Assembly (NCBI RefSeq): GCF_004209755.1
Contig: NZ_CP035913.1
Span: 2,604,001-2,668,000, forward strand
Reading direction: 5' to 3'
Source of the DNA: Pseudoduganella lutea
GTDB taxonomy: Bacteria > Pseudomonadota > Gammaproteobacteria > Burkholderiales > Burkholderiaceae_D
DNA: 64,000 nt
The notes beneath the pieces are model-generated. The model had not been told where the DNA came from, did not search any database, and saw only the letters and a program-made list of their open reading frames with translations. This document shows positions 1 to 8,581 of the stretch, piece after piece (the stretch's first letter is position 1; each line of letters starts with the position of its first letter). A program made the position numbers and the translations under genes.

Positions 1-431
<431 letters not shown>

Positions 432-453
432 GGGGAATCGTGTCCTCGATCAA

Positions 454-476
454 GCGGGCCAATGGCCCGCTTTTTT
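454..476 (+). terminator. Intrinsic terminator of hemB
   Basis: A hairpin with arms GCGGGCC and GGCCCGC around AAT is followed by six T residues, 22 bp after the hemB stop codon. Confidence 0.9.
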
Positions 477-502
477 ATTGCCCAGCTGGTTGCAAAACAA
501 CA

Positions 503-622
503 CCGGGGACAGTCCCCTTATTTTGGCAACTTTCTTGCAGGAATAAGCAGGCAACGCGTCGACGAGTGATAGCGAAAAGTCGCCTATTCGGGATGTTGCC
601 AAAAATCGGGGACAGTCCCCGG
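503..622. repeat. Inverted pair of GGGGAC-A-GTCCCC repeat elements
   Basis: Two copies of a 13-bp core (arms GGGGAC and GTCCCC, central A) lie at 505-517 and 608-620. Each is flanked on the inner side by a TTTTGGCAAC-type sequence, in opposite orientation (503-530 reversed relative to 595-622), so the pair forms a larger inverted repeat with about 64 bp between. The outer flank GTTTCAGGAAAC (622-633) supplies the stop codon of the neighbouring lysR gene. Related elements are at 4042, 58157 and 62742. The arrangement resembles REP/BIME-type repeats of RAYT transposases; no transposase is in the window. Confidence 0.8.
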
Positions 623-624
623 TT

Positions 625-1548
625 TCAGGAAACATTAATGACAGGCAGGCAAAGGTCCGGCTCGCCCGCCAGCCGTGCCGTGATCCACTCGACGAACACG
701 CGCAACTTCGGCGCGGCCGTGCGCCCTTGCGGGTACAGCAGCGACACGGGCATCGGCGCCGGCGGTGTATCGGCCAGCAGTTCCACCAGTTCACCCCGCT
801 CGAGGTGGCCGCGCACCTGATAGCGCGCGGCCTGGGTGATGCCCAGCCCCTGCAGCGCGCATGCCACGTTGGCATCGGCGTTGTCGACCGCGATGCGCCC
901 CGGCACGTGCGCTTTCACCTCCTTCCCGCCGACAATGAAATCCCAGTCGAACGGCCGGCCCGTGCGACCGGAAAAGTGCACGATGCCCTGGTGATTCGCC
1001 AGGTCCTCGATTGACCGCGGCGTGCCGTGCCGGCCGAGGTAGGCCGGCGCCGCGCACGTGACGAAGCGCATGCTGCCGATAGGCCGCCCGACCAGCGCCG
1101 AATCCTGCAAGTCGCCGACACGCAGCGCGCAATCGATGCCCTGCTGCGTGAGGTCGACGAGGCGGTCGGAAAAACTGAACGCCAGCGCCAGCTCCGGCCA
1201 CGCATCGGCAAAGCCGCCGATGTGCGGCAAGATCACGTGGCGGCCGACGGCATCGGGCAAGTCGACCCGCAGCCTGCCGCGCGGCGCGGCGCCGGGCCGG
1301 AACGCCTGCTCCGAAGCGACCACCGCGTCGAGGATCTGCACGCATTGCGCATGGTAGTCGGCGCCGTCGGGTGTCAGCGCCAGCTTGCGCGTGGTCCGTT
1401 GCAGCAGCGTGGTGCCCAGGTAGGCCTCCAGGTTCTTGATCGTGGCCGTCAGCGCCGCGCGCGGCAGGCCCAGCGTTTCCGCCGCCCGGGTAAAACTGTT
1501 GGCTTCGACGATGCGCACGAACACCTGCATTGCACGAAGTTTGTCCAT
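625..1548 (-). CDS. LysR-family transcriptional regulator
   Basis: A 307-residue protein with the LysR layout: an N-terminal winged helix-turn-helix (about residues 1-60; MDKLRAMQVFVRIVEANSF then a recognition-helix segment around LGLPRAALTATIKNLE) and a periplasmic-binding-like effector domain (about 90-295). The ATG at 1548 is preferred over one four codons upstream because it starts the canonical MDxLxxMxxFVRIVE sequence. It is divergent from an MFS exporter at 1730, the usual arrangement for a regulator and its target; the effector is unknown. The last codons and the stop lie inside a dispersed repeat element, so the C-terminus (LPVINVS) may have been altered by repeat insertion. A T-N11-A palindrome lies just upstream. 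Confidence 0.9.
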   Translation of the reverse strand: MDKLRAMQVFVRIVEANSFTRAAETLGLPRAALTATIKNLEAYLGTTLLQRTTRKLALTPDGADYHAQCVQILDAVVASEQAFRPGAAPRGRLRVDLPDAVGRHVILPHIGGFADAWPELALAFSFSDRLVDLTQQGIDCALRVGDLQDSALVGRPIGSMRFVTCAAPAYLGRHGTPRSIEDLANHQGIVHFSGRTGRPFDWDFIVGGKEVKAHVPGRIAVDNADANVACALQGLGITQAARYQVRGHLERGELVELLADTPPAPMPVSLLYPQGRTAAPKLRVFVEWITARLAGEPDLCLPVINVS

Positions 1549-1563
1549 GATGGCGCCCATTGT

Positions 1564-1576
1564 TCACATGATGTGA
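1564..1576. promoter_or_regulatory. Candidate LysR box (T-N11-A dyad) between lysR and the MFS gene
   Basis: A perfect inverted repeat, TCACAT-G-ATGTGA, matches the T-N11-A spacing of LysR-type binding sites and lies 16 bp upstream of the regulator start in the divergent intergenic region. Autoregulation together with control of the exporter is the expected use; this is inference from position and shape. Confidence 0.6.
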
Positions 1577-1729
1577 GAAGTATAGGGCGATTATTGGTGG
1601 ATTATCTTCTCTCTTTCGCTGCGTACACTTTCCCCATCCACTCTTGCCGGTATGCGGCGCCCCAGATGGCCGATCCCTGGCCGAAGGCCGCTCCGTAGAC
1701 TGGTTCCATTCACTTGTCTGGGGAAGACC

Positions 1730-2941
1730 ATGACTTCGCATGAAAAACCGCATCTCGACCATATCGCACCGTCGATGGTGCTGCTGCTGGCGGCGGCGGC
1801 CGGGCTGATCGTCGCCAACCTGTACTACGCACAAACGCTGGTGGGGCCGATCGCGGCCGCGACCGGCTTGTCGGCCGATGCCGCCGGGCTCATCGTGACG
1901 CTCACGCAGGTCGGCTATACGCTGGGCCTGCTGTTCATCGTGCCGCTGGGCGACCTGCTGGAGAATCGCCGGCTCGTCGTGACGGCGCTGGCCGCGACGG
2001 CTGTCGCGCTGGCCGTTGCCGCCTTCGCCACCAGTGCCGCGGTCTTCCTGGCCGCGGCACTGGCGATCGGGCTGGGCTCCGTGGCCGCGCAAATCCTCGT
2101 GCCGTTCGCCGCGCACCTGTCGCACGAATCAAAGCGCGGGCATACGGTGGGCAAGGTCGTCAGCGGCCTGCTGCTGGGCATCATGCTGGCGCGGCCGGTG
2201 GCCAGCCTCGTTGCCGACCATGCGAGCTGGCACGTGGTATTCGCCGGCGCGGCGGTACTCATCGCGCTGCTCGCCGTCGTGCTGCGGGTGAAACTGCCGC
2301 AGCGGGTGCCCCATGAGCGCACGTCGTATGCCAAGCTGATCGGTTCGCTGTGGACGCTGTTCCGCACGACGCCGGTGCTGCGCCGCCGCGCGGCCTACCA
2401 CGCCGGCCTGTTCGGTTCGTTCAGCCTGTTCTGGACCGTCGTGCCGCTGGCGCTGGCCGGTCCCTCGTTCGGCCTGTCGCAGACGGGCATCGCGATCTTC
2501 GCGCTCGTGGGCATGGCGGGGGCGGTCGCGTCGCCGGTCGCCGGCAAGCTGGCCGATGCGGGCCACAGCCTTGCGGCAACGGCGGCCGCGCTGGGGCTGG
2601 GCATCGTGGGCTTTGCCCTGCCCTTGCTGGCGCCGGACTCGCACCACGTGGCCCTGGCCATCCTGGTGGTCGCCTCGATCGTGCTGGACATGGGCGTGGC
2701 CGCGAACCTGGTGCTGGGCCAGCGCGCGATCTTCACGCTGGGCGCGGAAGTGCGCAGCCGCCTGAACGGCCTGTATTTCGCGGTGTTCTTCGCCGGCGGC
2801 GCCGCGGGCTCGGCGCTGGGTGGCTGGATGTATGCCCGCCATGGCTGGCATGCCGCGCTGCTGGCCGGCATGGCGATGCCGGCGGCGGCACTGCTGTACT
2901 GGATGAGTGAAGCGCTCGAGCGGGCGCCCCAGCGGGCTTGA
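1730..2941 (+). CDS. MFS transporter (drug/metabolite exporter of the DHA1/YnfM type)
   Basis: A 403-residue major facilitator with about twelve hydrophobic segments in two halves. The N-half carries a loop with GDLLENRRLV after the second membrane segment, the usual position of the MFS signature GxLaDrxGrr. The start at 1730 is preceded by GGGGAAG at good spacing; an upstream in-frame start at 1652 would add a non-membrane Arg/Pro-rich tail and is rejected. It is divergent from a LysR regulator and converges with the gene ending at 2949, leaving 7 bp between stop codons. The substrate cannot be deduced; efflux is the likely direction for this subfamily. Confidence 0.88.
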   Translation: MTSHEKPHLDHIAPSMVLLLAAAAGLIVANLYYAQTLVGPIAAATGLSADAAGLIVTLTQVGYTLGLLFIVPLGDLLENRRLVVTALAATAVALAVAAFATSAAVFLAAALAIGLGSVAAQILVPFAAHLSHESKRGHTVGKVVSGLLLGIMLARPVASLVADHASWHVVFAGAAVLIALLAVVLRVKLPQRVPHERTSYAKLIGSLWTLFRTTPVLRRRAAYHAGLFGSFSLFWTVVPLALAGPSFGLSQTGIAIFALVGMAGAVASPVAGKLADAGHSLAATAAALGLGIVGFALPLLAPDSHHVALAILVVASIVLDMGVAANLVLGQRAIFTLGAEVRSRLNGLYFAVFFAGGAAGSALGGWMYARHGWHAALLAGMAMPAAALLYWMSEALERAPQRA

Positions 2942-2948
2942 AGGGTTG

Positions 2949-3917
2949 CTAGCGGCCCGCCGGGCGAACGTAGCGCGGGTACATTTCCTTCAGCAGGAAA
3001 GCACGCAATTCCGCTTCGTCTTCCCTCCGGGCGCTCATCTTCACGACCCGGCCCAGCCGGTGCGATTCCCATTCGAAGTCGCCCGGCTTTTCCTTGCGGA
3101 TCAGCTCGATCATCTTCGTGACGACGGCGTTTTCAATGTCGATCTCGCTGCCCAGCTCGACCTTCACCTGCGACAGCCAGCGGCGCTTGAAGTTCGTGTT
3201 CCAACCACGGAACTTCAGGTCGGCGCTGTTGAATGTCTGGTTCTGCACATCGAAGATGCCGCCCGAATCTTCCCGCTCGCCGGCCGCATTGCGCCCCTGG
3301 GCCCCCATGATGTTGGCGACCGCGCGGGCCTTGGCTTTGGCATTCTCGCTCTCGGCGCTTTCCGCGGCCGGCGTTTCCACGGCGCCACGGCGGCGGCGCG
3401 CCGCTTCGACCATTTGCGACATGTCGGTCACGTCCGGCGGCGGTGGGGTCATGTCGGCCTTGACGGGCGGCGGCGTTTCCTGCCTGCGTGGATCGGTGAT
3501 CGCATCGTTGTTGGTGCGTTTGATGGGCGGCGGCACCGGTCTCGGCTTGGCCTGGGCCACTTTCGGCTGCTTTTGCGGCGACGGCTTTTGCGGCGTGGGC
3601 TGGGGCTTGGGCGGCGTGGGGGTTGGCGATGGCGGCGTGATGTACACCATTTCGCCGGCCTTCGATGGCGGGTTGAGCTTGATCTGCATTTGCGGATTCA
3701 TGAGAATCAACGCGGCGAGCAGGACGTGCAGGCCGATCGCAATGGCCAGGCCAGTACGGTTCGGCTTGTTGTCACCATACCGGAGCGGCAGGCCAACGGC
3801 CGGGATGACCTGGCCGCAGGTGGGGCAGACTTCGTCGGAACCGTGGGTATGGCTGTGCTGGAGCAAGATAAACCGTTTTCTATGCGCGAACCGGCGGTGC
3901 CGGGCCAAGTCGGGCAA
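2949..3917 (-). CDS. Proline-rich TonB-like single-pass membrane protein with an N-terminal CxxC
   Basis: Up to 322 residues and not recognised as a named gene. From the N-terminus: a His-rich stretch (HSHTHGSDE) followed by CPTCGQ, one transmembrane helix (about residues 55-75, GLAIAIGLHVLLAALILM), a Pro/Lys/Gln-rich segment (about 90-170) typical of periplasm-spanning TonB proteins, and a charged C-terminal domain of about 110 residues without an obvious TonB fold signature. There is no ATG near the N-terminus; TTG codons at 3917, 3908 or 3866 are the candidate starts and none has a clear ribosome site. It could be an energy transducer or a structural envelope protein. Convergent with the MFS gene. 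Confidence 0.65.
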   Translation of the reverse strand: MPDLARHRRFAHRKRFILLQHSHTHGSDEVCPTCGQVIPAVGLPLRYGDNKPNRTGLAIAIGLHVLLAALILMNPQMQIKLNPPSKAGEMVYITPPSPTPTPPKPQPTPQKPSPQKQPKVAQAKPRPVPPPIKRTNNDAITDPRRQETPPPVKADMTPPPPDVTDMSQMVEAARRRRGAVETPAAESAESENAKAKARAVANIMGAQGRNAAGEREDSGGIFDVQNQTFNSADLKFRGWNTNFKRRWLSQVKVELGSEIDIENAVVTKMIELIRKEKPGDFEWESHRLGRVVKMSARREDEAELRAFLLKEMYPRYVRPAGR

Positions 3918-4041
3918 GCTTACGCGAGCTTGCAGTTAACGGATGTTACCGTATGTATCCGGCTTCCGGGCGACAGTTGAGGCCAAGAAACGCCGCCTTC
4001 AGGCATTCCTAATGCGCGCCATGCTGGGCAAAGTTGCCGCT

Positions 4042-4110
4042 AAACAGGGGTCAGACCCCTGTTTCCAGGCAATTCCTTGCCTGGAAACCAGGGTCTGTCC
4101 CCAGTTTTTT
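4042..4110. repeat. GGGGTC-A-GACCCC / GTCTGTCCCC repeat element with nested hairpins
   Basis: Positions 4042-4064 form a perfect inverted repeat with 11-bp arms (AAACAGGGGTC) around one A. Overlapping it, TTTCCAGGCAA (4062-4072) and TTGCCTGGAAA (4077-4087) form a second perfect hairpin. A variant core GTCTGTCCCC follows at 4093-4102. This belongs to the same dispersed family as the elements at 503, 58157 and 62742, and lies 16 bp from the 3' end of the RND pump gene. Confidence 0.8.
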
Positions 4111-4125
4111 CGCCGTGCACTGGCT

Positions 4126-7100
4126 TCAGGAGACGGCCTTGAGTTCCACCTTCTGCGGTTCCGGGGGTGGCTCGACGAGTTCGGCGTCGCCCATCGGGCC
4201 GTTGCCGCTGTACTTGTCGAGGAACAGGTAGATGACCGGGGTGACGTATAGCGTGATCACCTGCGAGAAGATGAGGCCTCCGCAAACGGCCAGGCCCAGC
4301 GGCTGGCGCAATTCGGCGCCGGCGCCCAGGCCCAGCGCGATCGGCAGCGCGCCCATGAAGGCGGCCAGGGTCGTCATCATGATCGGGCGGAAGCGCAGGA
4401 TGCACGCCTCGCGGATCGCGGCGGCCGGGGCCATGCCCTGCTCACGCTGCGCCTGCAGCGCAAAGTCGATCATCATGATGGCGTTCTTCTTGACGATGCC
4501 GATCAGCATGAGGATGCCGATGATCGCGATCATCGTCAGGTCCATGTCGAACAGCCATAACGTGAACAACGCGCCCACCGCGGCCGATGGCAGGCCGGCC
4601 AGGATCGTCAGCGGGTGGATGAAGCTTTCGTACAGCACGCCCAGCAGCACGTAGATGACGGCCAGCGCGGCCACGATCAGGATCACCTGGCTGCCCTGCG
4701 ACTTCTCGAACACGGCCGCATCGCCGCCATAGTTCGTGATGATGGACGGCGGCAGGCCGAATTCCTGGCCCATCGCATCGATCTTCGCGGTGGCGCGGCC
4801 CAACGGCACGCCGGGCGCGAGGTTGAACGCCACCGTCACGGCCTGCAACTGGCCCTGGTGGTTGACGGCCGTGGGGCCGACCGTGCGCCGCACGGTGGCA
4901 AAGCTGGACAGCTTGATCAGTTGCCCGGCCGCGTTGCGCACCGAGACCTTGTTCAGCGCATCCTCGTAGCGGCGATCCTCATCGGCCGCCTCCAGGATCA
5001 CGTAGTAGCTGGCGGCGGACGAGTAGATCGTCGACACCTGCCGCTCGCCGAAGGCCAGGTACAGTGCGGTGCGCAGGTCGCCGATCGCCACGCCCAGCGT
5101 GCTGGCCTTGTCGCGGTCGATGTCCAGCGTGGCTTGCAGGCCCTTGTTCTGCGAATCGCTGGTCACGTCGCGGAAGTCCGGGTCGGCGCGCATGCGCTCC
5201 AGGTAGCGCTCGGACCACTCGTTCAGCGAATCCGGGCTCACCGACTGCAGCGTGTACTGGTAGCGGCTCTTGCTGGGGCGACCGCCCAGCTGCAGGTTCT
5301 GGACCGGCGACATGTACACCTGGATGCCGGCCACGTCGCGCATCTTCTTGCGCAAGCCTTCCAGCACATCGGGCATGGCCTTGCGCTCGCCGCGCGGCAC
5401 CAGCACGACGAACATGCGGCCCGAATTGCCGCCACCGGTAAACGACACCACGCTCTTCACGGCCGGATCGGCCTGGATGATCGCGGCCACGCGGTCCTGC
5501 AGCGCCAGCATCGCGCTGGTCGAGATGTCTTCGGAGGCTTCCGTGTTCACGCGGAACTGGCCGATATCCTCTTCGGGGAAGAAGCCCTTCGGCATCGTCG
5601 CATACATGACGACGGTCAGCACGAACGTGCCCACGGCCACGGCCAGCACGATGTAGCGGTGGCGCAGCGCCGCGTCCAGCGTGCGGCCATAGCCCTTCAG
5701 CACGGCGTTGAAGCCCCGTTCGAAATGGCGGCCGAGGAAGGTGTCGTCGCCTGCCCCTTCGTGTGCCTCATGCGAATCGGCCGGCAGGAAGCGCGCCGCC
5801 ATCATGGGCACCAGGGTCAGCGAGACCAGCGCCGAGACCAGCACGGCCAGCGCGACGATGACGGCGAATTCACGGAACATCAGTCCCATCACGCCGGGCA
5901 TGAAGAAGATCGGGATGAACACGGCCACCAGCGAGATCGAGATCGACACGATGGTGAAGCCCATCTCCCGCGAGCCGACCAGCGCCGCCTGCAGCGGTTT
6001 CTTGCCGTGCTCGATGTGCCGCACGATGTTTTCCAGCACGACGATGGCATCGTCGACCACCAGGCCGACGGCCAGCGTGATGCCCAGCAGCGATATATTG
6101 TCCAGGCTGTAGCCCAGCGCATACAGCAGCGCCAGCGCGCCCAGCAGCGAGATCGGCATGGTGATGGCCGGGATCAGCGTGGCCACGGCGCGGCGCAGGA
6201 ACAGGAAGATCACCAGCACCACCAGCACGATCGTCAGCGCCAGCGTGAGGTTCACATCGTGGATCGCCTCGCGGATCGACACCGAGCGGTCGTTGACGAG
6301 GCTGATGTTGATCGACTCCGGCAACTGGGCACGGAAGCGCGGCAGCAAGGCCTTCACGCTGTCGACCACCTGCACCGTGTTGGCATCGGGCTGGCGCTGC
6401 ACCAGCAGCACGATCGAACGCTCGCCGTTGTAGCTGCCGAACGACTTGGTGGACTGGAAGCTGTCCTCGACGACGGCCACGTCCTTGAGCCGCACCGGTT
6501 CGCCGTTGCGGGTGGCGATGATCAGGTCGCGGTAGTCCGCCGCCTTCATCAGCTGGGCGTTGCCCTGGATCGTCAGGGTCTGGTCGGGGCCATCGAGCAC
6601 GCCCAGCGGCGTGTTGGCGTTGGCGCTGCGGATCGCCGCCTGCACCTCGGCCAGCGTGAGATCGCGCGCGTTGAGCAAGTCCGATTTCGCGCGCACCCGC
6701 ACGGCGAAGCGCTTCTGGCCGTTGACGTTCACCTGCGCCACGCCGGGCAAGGTGGAGAGACTGGGCGCGATCAGGTTTTCCGCATAATCGTTCAGCTCCG
6801 ACAGCGACAGCGATGGCGAATTCATCGCCATGAACAGCACCGGCGCATCGGCGGGGTTGATCTTGCGGTAGGACGGCAAGTCCGTCATTTCCTGCGGCAG
6901 CTGGCGCTGCGCGCGCAGCAGCGCGGCCTGCACGTCGACGGCCGCTTCGTTGATGTCGATGCTGGAATCGAACTCCAGGGTCAGCGAGGTATTGCCCTGC
7001 GTGCTGGTCGAGGTGATCAGCGTGAGGCCGGGAATCGTGGAAAACTGCTTTTCCAGCGGCAGCGCGACGGATGACGCCATCGTGTCCGGGCTGGCCCCGG

Positions 7101-7254
7101 CCAGGTCAGCCGACACGTTGATGATCGGGGTGTTATAGCTGGGCAGCGCGGCGACGGGGATGTACAGGTAAGCCAGCACGCCCGCCAGGATCAGCGACAG
7201 CGACAGCAGCACCGCCATCACGGGGCGCCGGATCGAGAGCTCGGAGAGGTTCAT
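4126..7254 (-). CDS. RND-family multidrug efflux permease (MdtB/MdtC-like)
   Basis: A 1042-residue inner-membrane proton/drug antiporter of the HAE-1 type, the usual length for MdtB/MdtC/MuxB. It begins with the first membrane helix (NLSELSIRRPVMAVLLSLSL) and has a large periplasmic porter domain. The relay motif GLVVDDAIVVLENI in TM4 carries the paired aspartates at residues 401-402, and a second porter domain and twelve TM segments complete the fold. It overlaps the adaptor gene by 4 bp (ATGA), so the two are translationally coupled. No outer-membrane factor is encoded beside it, so a TolC-like channel elsewhere is expected. Only one RND subunit is present, unlike the MdtBC pair. The gene is followed by a repeat element. 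Substrates are unknown. Confidence 0.93.
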   Translation of the reverse strand: MNLSELSIRRPVMAVLLSLSLILAGVLAYLYIPVAALPSYNTPIINVSADLAGASPDTMASSVALPLEKQFSTIPGLTLITSTSTQGNTSLTLEFDSSIDINEAAVDVQAALLRAQRQLPQEMTDLPSYRKINPADAPVLFMAMNSPSLSLSELNDYAENLIAPSLSTLPGVAQVNVNGQKRFAVRVRAKSDLLNARDLTLAEVQAAIRSANANTPLGVLDGPDQTLTIQGNAQLMKAADYRDLIIATRNGEPVRLKDVAVVEDSFQSTKSFGSYNGERSIVLLVQRQPDANTVQVVDSVKALLPRFRAQLPESINISLVNDRSVSIREAIHDVNLTLALTIVLVVLVIFLFLRRAVATLIPAITMPISLLGALALLYALGYSLDNISLLGITLAVGLVVDDAIVVLENIVRHIEHGKKPLQAALVGSREMGFTIVSISISLVAVFIPIFFMPGVMGLMFREFAVIVALAVLVSALVSLTLVPMMAARFLPADSHEAHEGAGDDTFLGRHFERGFNAVLKGYGRTLDAALRHRYIVLAVAVGTFVLTVVMYATMPKGFFPEEDIGQFRVNTEASEDISTSAMLALQDRVAAIIQADPAVKSVVSFTGGGNSGRMFVVLVPRGERKAMPDVLEGLRKKMRDVAGIQVYMSPVQNLQLGGRPSKSRYQYTLQSVSPDSLNEWSERYLERMRADPDFRDVTSDSQNKGLQATLDIDRDKASTLGVAIGDLRTALYLAFGERQVSTIYSSAASYYVILEAADEDRRYEDALNKVSVRNAAGQLIKLSSFATVRRTVGPTAVNHQGQLQAVTVAFNLAPGVPLGRATAKIDAMGQEFGLPPSIITNYGGDAAVFEKSQGSQVILIVAALAVIYVLLGVLYESFIHPLTILAGLPSAAVGALFTLWLFDMDLTMIAIIGILMLIGIVKKNAIMMIDFALQAQREQGMAPAAAIREACILRFRPIMMTTLAAFMGALPIALGLGAGAELRQPLGLAVCGGLIFSQVITLYVTPVIYLFLDKYSGNGPMGDAELVEPPPEPQKVELKAVS

Positions 7255-8414
7255 TCGACGCTGCCCTTGGCTTTGCCCTGCTCGGCCACCCGCACCTCGG
7301 CGACACGCACCTTGCCGCCGGGGCGCAGGTTCTGCTTGCCTTCGACGATCACCTTTTCATTGCCAGCCAGCCCGCGCACGGCCGCATCGCCGCCGAACGC
7401 GTGCAGGCGTTCGACATTCGCGACCTTCGCCGTGCCGTCCGGCCCCACCGTGTAGACAAAGGTGCCACGGGTGTTCGTGATGATCGCGTTCTGCGGCACC
7501 ACGAGCGCATCGCGCAGCGTCTGCACGGTGACTTCCGTATTCACGTACTGGCCGGGCCACAGCCGCGTATCGCTGTTGGCAAACTGCGCTTTCACGCGGA
7601 TCACGCCGGCTTGCGGGTCGACCGTATTGTCGATGAACGACAGGCGGCCCTCGATGGGCGTCTTCGAATCGCGGTGGAATACCTGCACCGGCACCTTGCC
7701 GGCGCGCTGGGCATCGAGCAGTGCGGCCAGGTTCGTTTCCGGGATCGTGAAGGCGACGTTGATCGGATCGAGCTGGGTGATCGTCGTCAGCGACGTGGAC
7801 AGTTGCACCAGGCTGCCCGGATAGACGTCGATGCCGCCCACCCGGCCCGACATCGGGGCGCGGATCGCCGTGTAGCTCTGGCCCACCTGGATCGCGCGGG
7901 CCGCCGCAACGTTCGCTTCGAGCTCCGCGCGGGCGGCGTCGACCTGGCTTTTCAGCGTGTCGACGGCACCCTGGGCGATGAATTTCTGGCCCAGCAGTTC
8001 CAGGCTGCGCTTGTATTGCCGCTCCAGGTCGGCCAGCGTGGCGCGGTCGCGCGCCACCTCGGCTTGCGCCTTTTGCAGGTTGGCCGACTCGCTGCGGCTG
8101 TCCAGCGAGAACATCAGCTGGCCTTCCTTGACGAATTCGCCTTCCTTCACGTGCACCTTGGCGATCGTGCTGGTGGTCTGCGGGTGCAGGTCCACGGTGC
8201 TGATCGGGCTGACGGTGCCATTGGCCTGCAGGATCACGGGCACGTCCCGCCGTGTCGGCGACACGACGTTGACGGTGGTGGGGCCATTACCCCTTCCCTC
8301 GCCCTTGCCGGGGCCGGCGTGCTGCGCTTCCGGTGACGTGTGCGTGAAATGCCATGCGCCGGCTCCCACGGCGATGGCGGCAGCGGCCAGTACTCCCAAG
8401 GTGGACTTTTTCAT
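7251..8414 (-). CDS. RND efflux periplasmic adaptor (membrane fusion protein, MdtA-like)
   Basis: A 387-residue adaptor that links the RND permease to an outer-membrane channel. It has an N-terminal signal or anchor segment (residues 1-22), a lipoyl-like half motif (about 60-110, with the HPQTTSTIAKVHVKEGEFVKEG region), a coiled-coil hairpin (about 110-175, Ala/Glu/Arg-rich), the second lipoyl half (APMSGRVGGIDVYPGSLVQ) and beta-barrel and membrane-proximal domains. It is the first gene of a two-gene unit with the permease and lies 167 bp downstream of a co-directional two-component system, which suggests control by that system. Direct repeats at 8446-8496 lie upstream of its start. Confidence 0.93.
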   Translation of the reverse strand: MKKSTLGVLAAAAIAVGAGAWHFTHTSPEAQHAGPGKGEGRGNGPTTVNVVSPTRRDVPVILQANGTVSPISTVDLHPQTTSTIAKVHVKEGEFVKEGQLMFSLDSRSESANLQKAQAEVARDRATLADLERQYKRSLELLGQKFIAQGAVDTLKSQVDAARAELEANVAAARAIQVGQSYTAIRAPMSGRVGGIDVYPGSLVQLSTSLTTITQLDPINVAFTIPETNLAALLDAQRAGKVPVQVFHRDSKTPIEGRLSFIDNTVDPQAGVIRVKAQFANSDTRLWPGQYVNTEVTVQTLRDALVVPQNAIITNTRGTFVYTVGPDGTAKVANVERLHAFGGDAAVRGLAGNEKVIVEGKQNLRPGGKVRVAEVRVAEQGKAKGSVE

Positions 8415-8445
8415 TGTAATTTTGAATGCTGGTGGTGGTGAGTGA

Positions 8446-8496
8446 GCTTTTATTGCAAGCGTTGACTGCGAAGCTTTTACTGCGTGCTTTTACTGG
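8446..8496 (-). promoter_or_regulatory. Triple direct repeat upstream of the efflux operon
   Basis: Three near-identical copies of GCTTTTAYTGS lie at 8446-8456, 8473-8483 and 8486-8496 (read on the minus strand as CAGTAAAAGC), 32-82 bp upstream of the adaptor start. The last two are 13 bp apart and the first is 27 bp away, about twice that. Direct repeats are the usual target form of OmpR-family response regulators, and one is encoded just upstream. Function is inferred. Confidence 0.45.
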
Positions 8497-8558
8497 ATGC
8501 TCTTGCAATACTTCCCTAAGGAATTGGCCGGGATTGTGCCAGCCAACTGCTACGGCCC

Positions 8559-8570
8559 GGTGACGTCACC
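8559..8570. repeat. 12-bp perfect palindrome after the histidine kinase gene
   Basis: GGTGACGTCACC lies 11 bp beyond the kinase stop codon, between the two-component genes and the efflux operon. There is no T tract, so it is not an obvious terminator; a regulator site is possible. Confidence 0.35.
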
Positions 8571-8581
8571 AGGCCGCGCGG

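Noticed and set aside
1652..1729. Upstream start for the MFS transporter
   Set aside because: The extra 26 residues are Arg/Pro-rich and precede the real ribosome site GGGGAAG.
4615..7074. An 819-codon plus-strand open frame opposite the RND permease
   Set aside because: It is His/Arg/Gln-rich with no recognisable domain and lies exactly antisense to a well-conserved gene; it reflects high GC codon bias.
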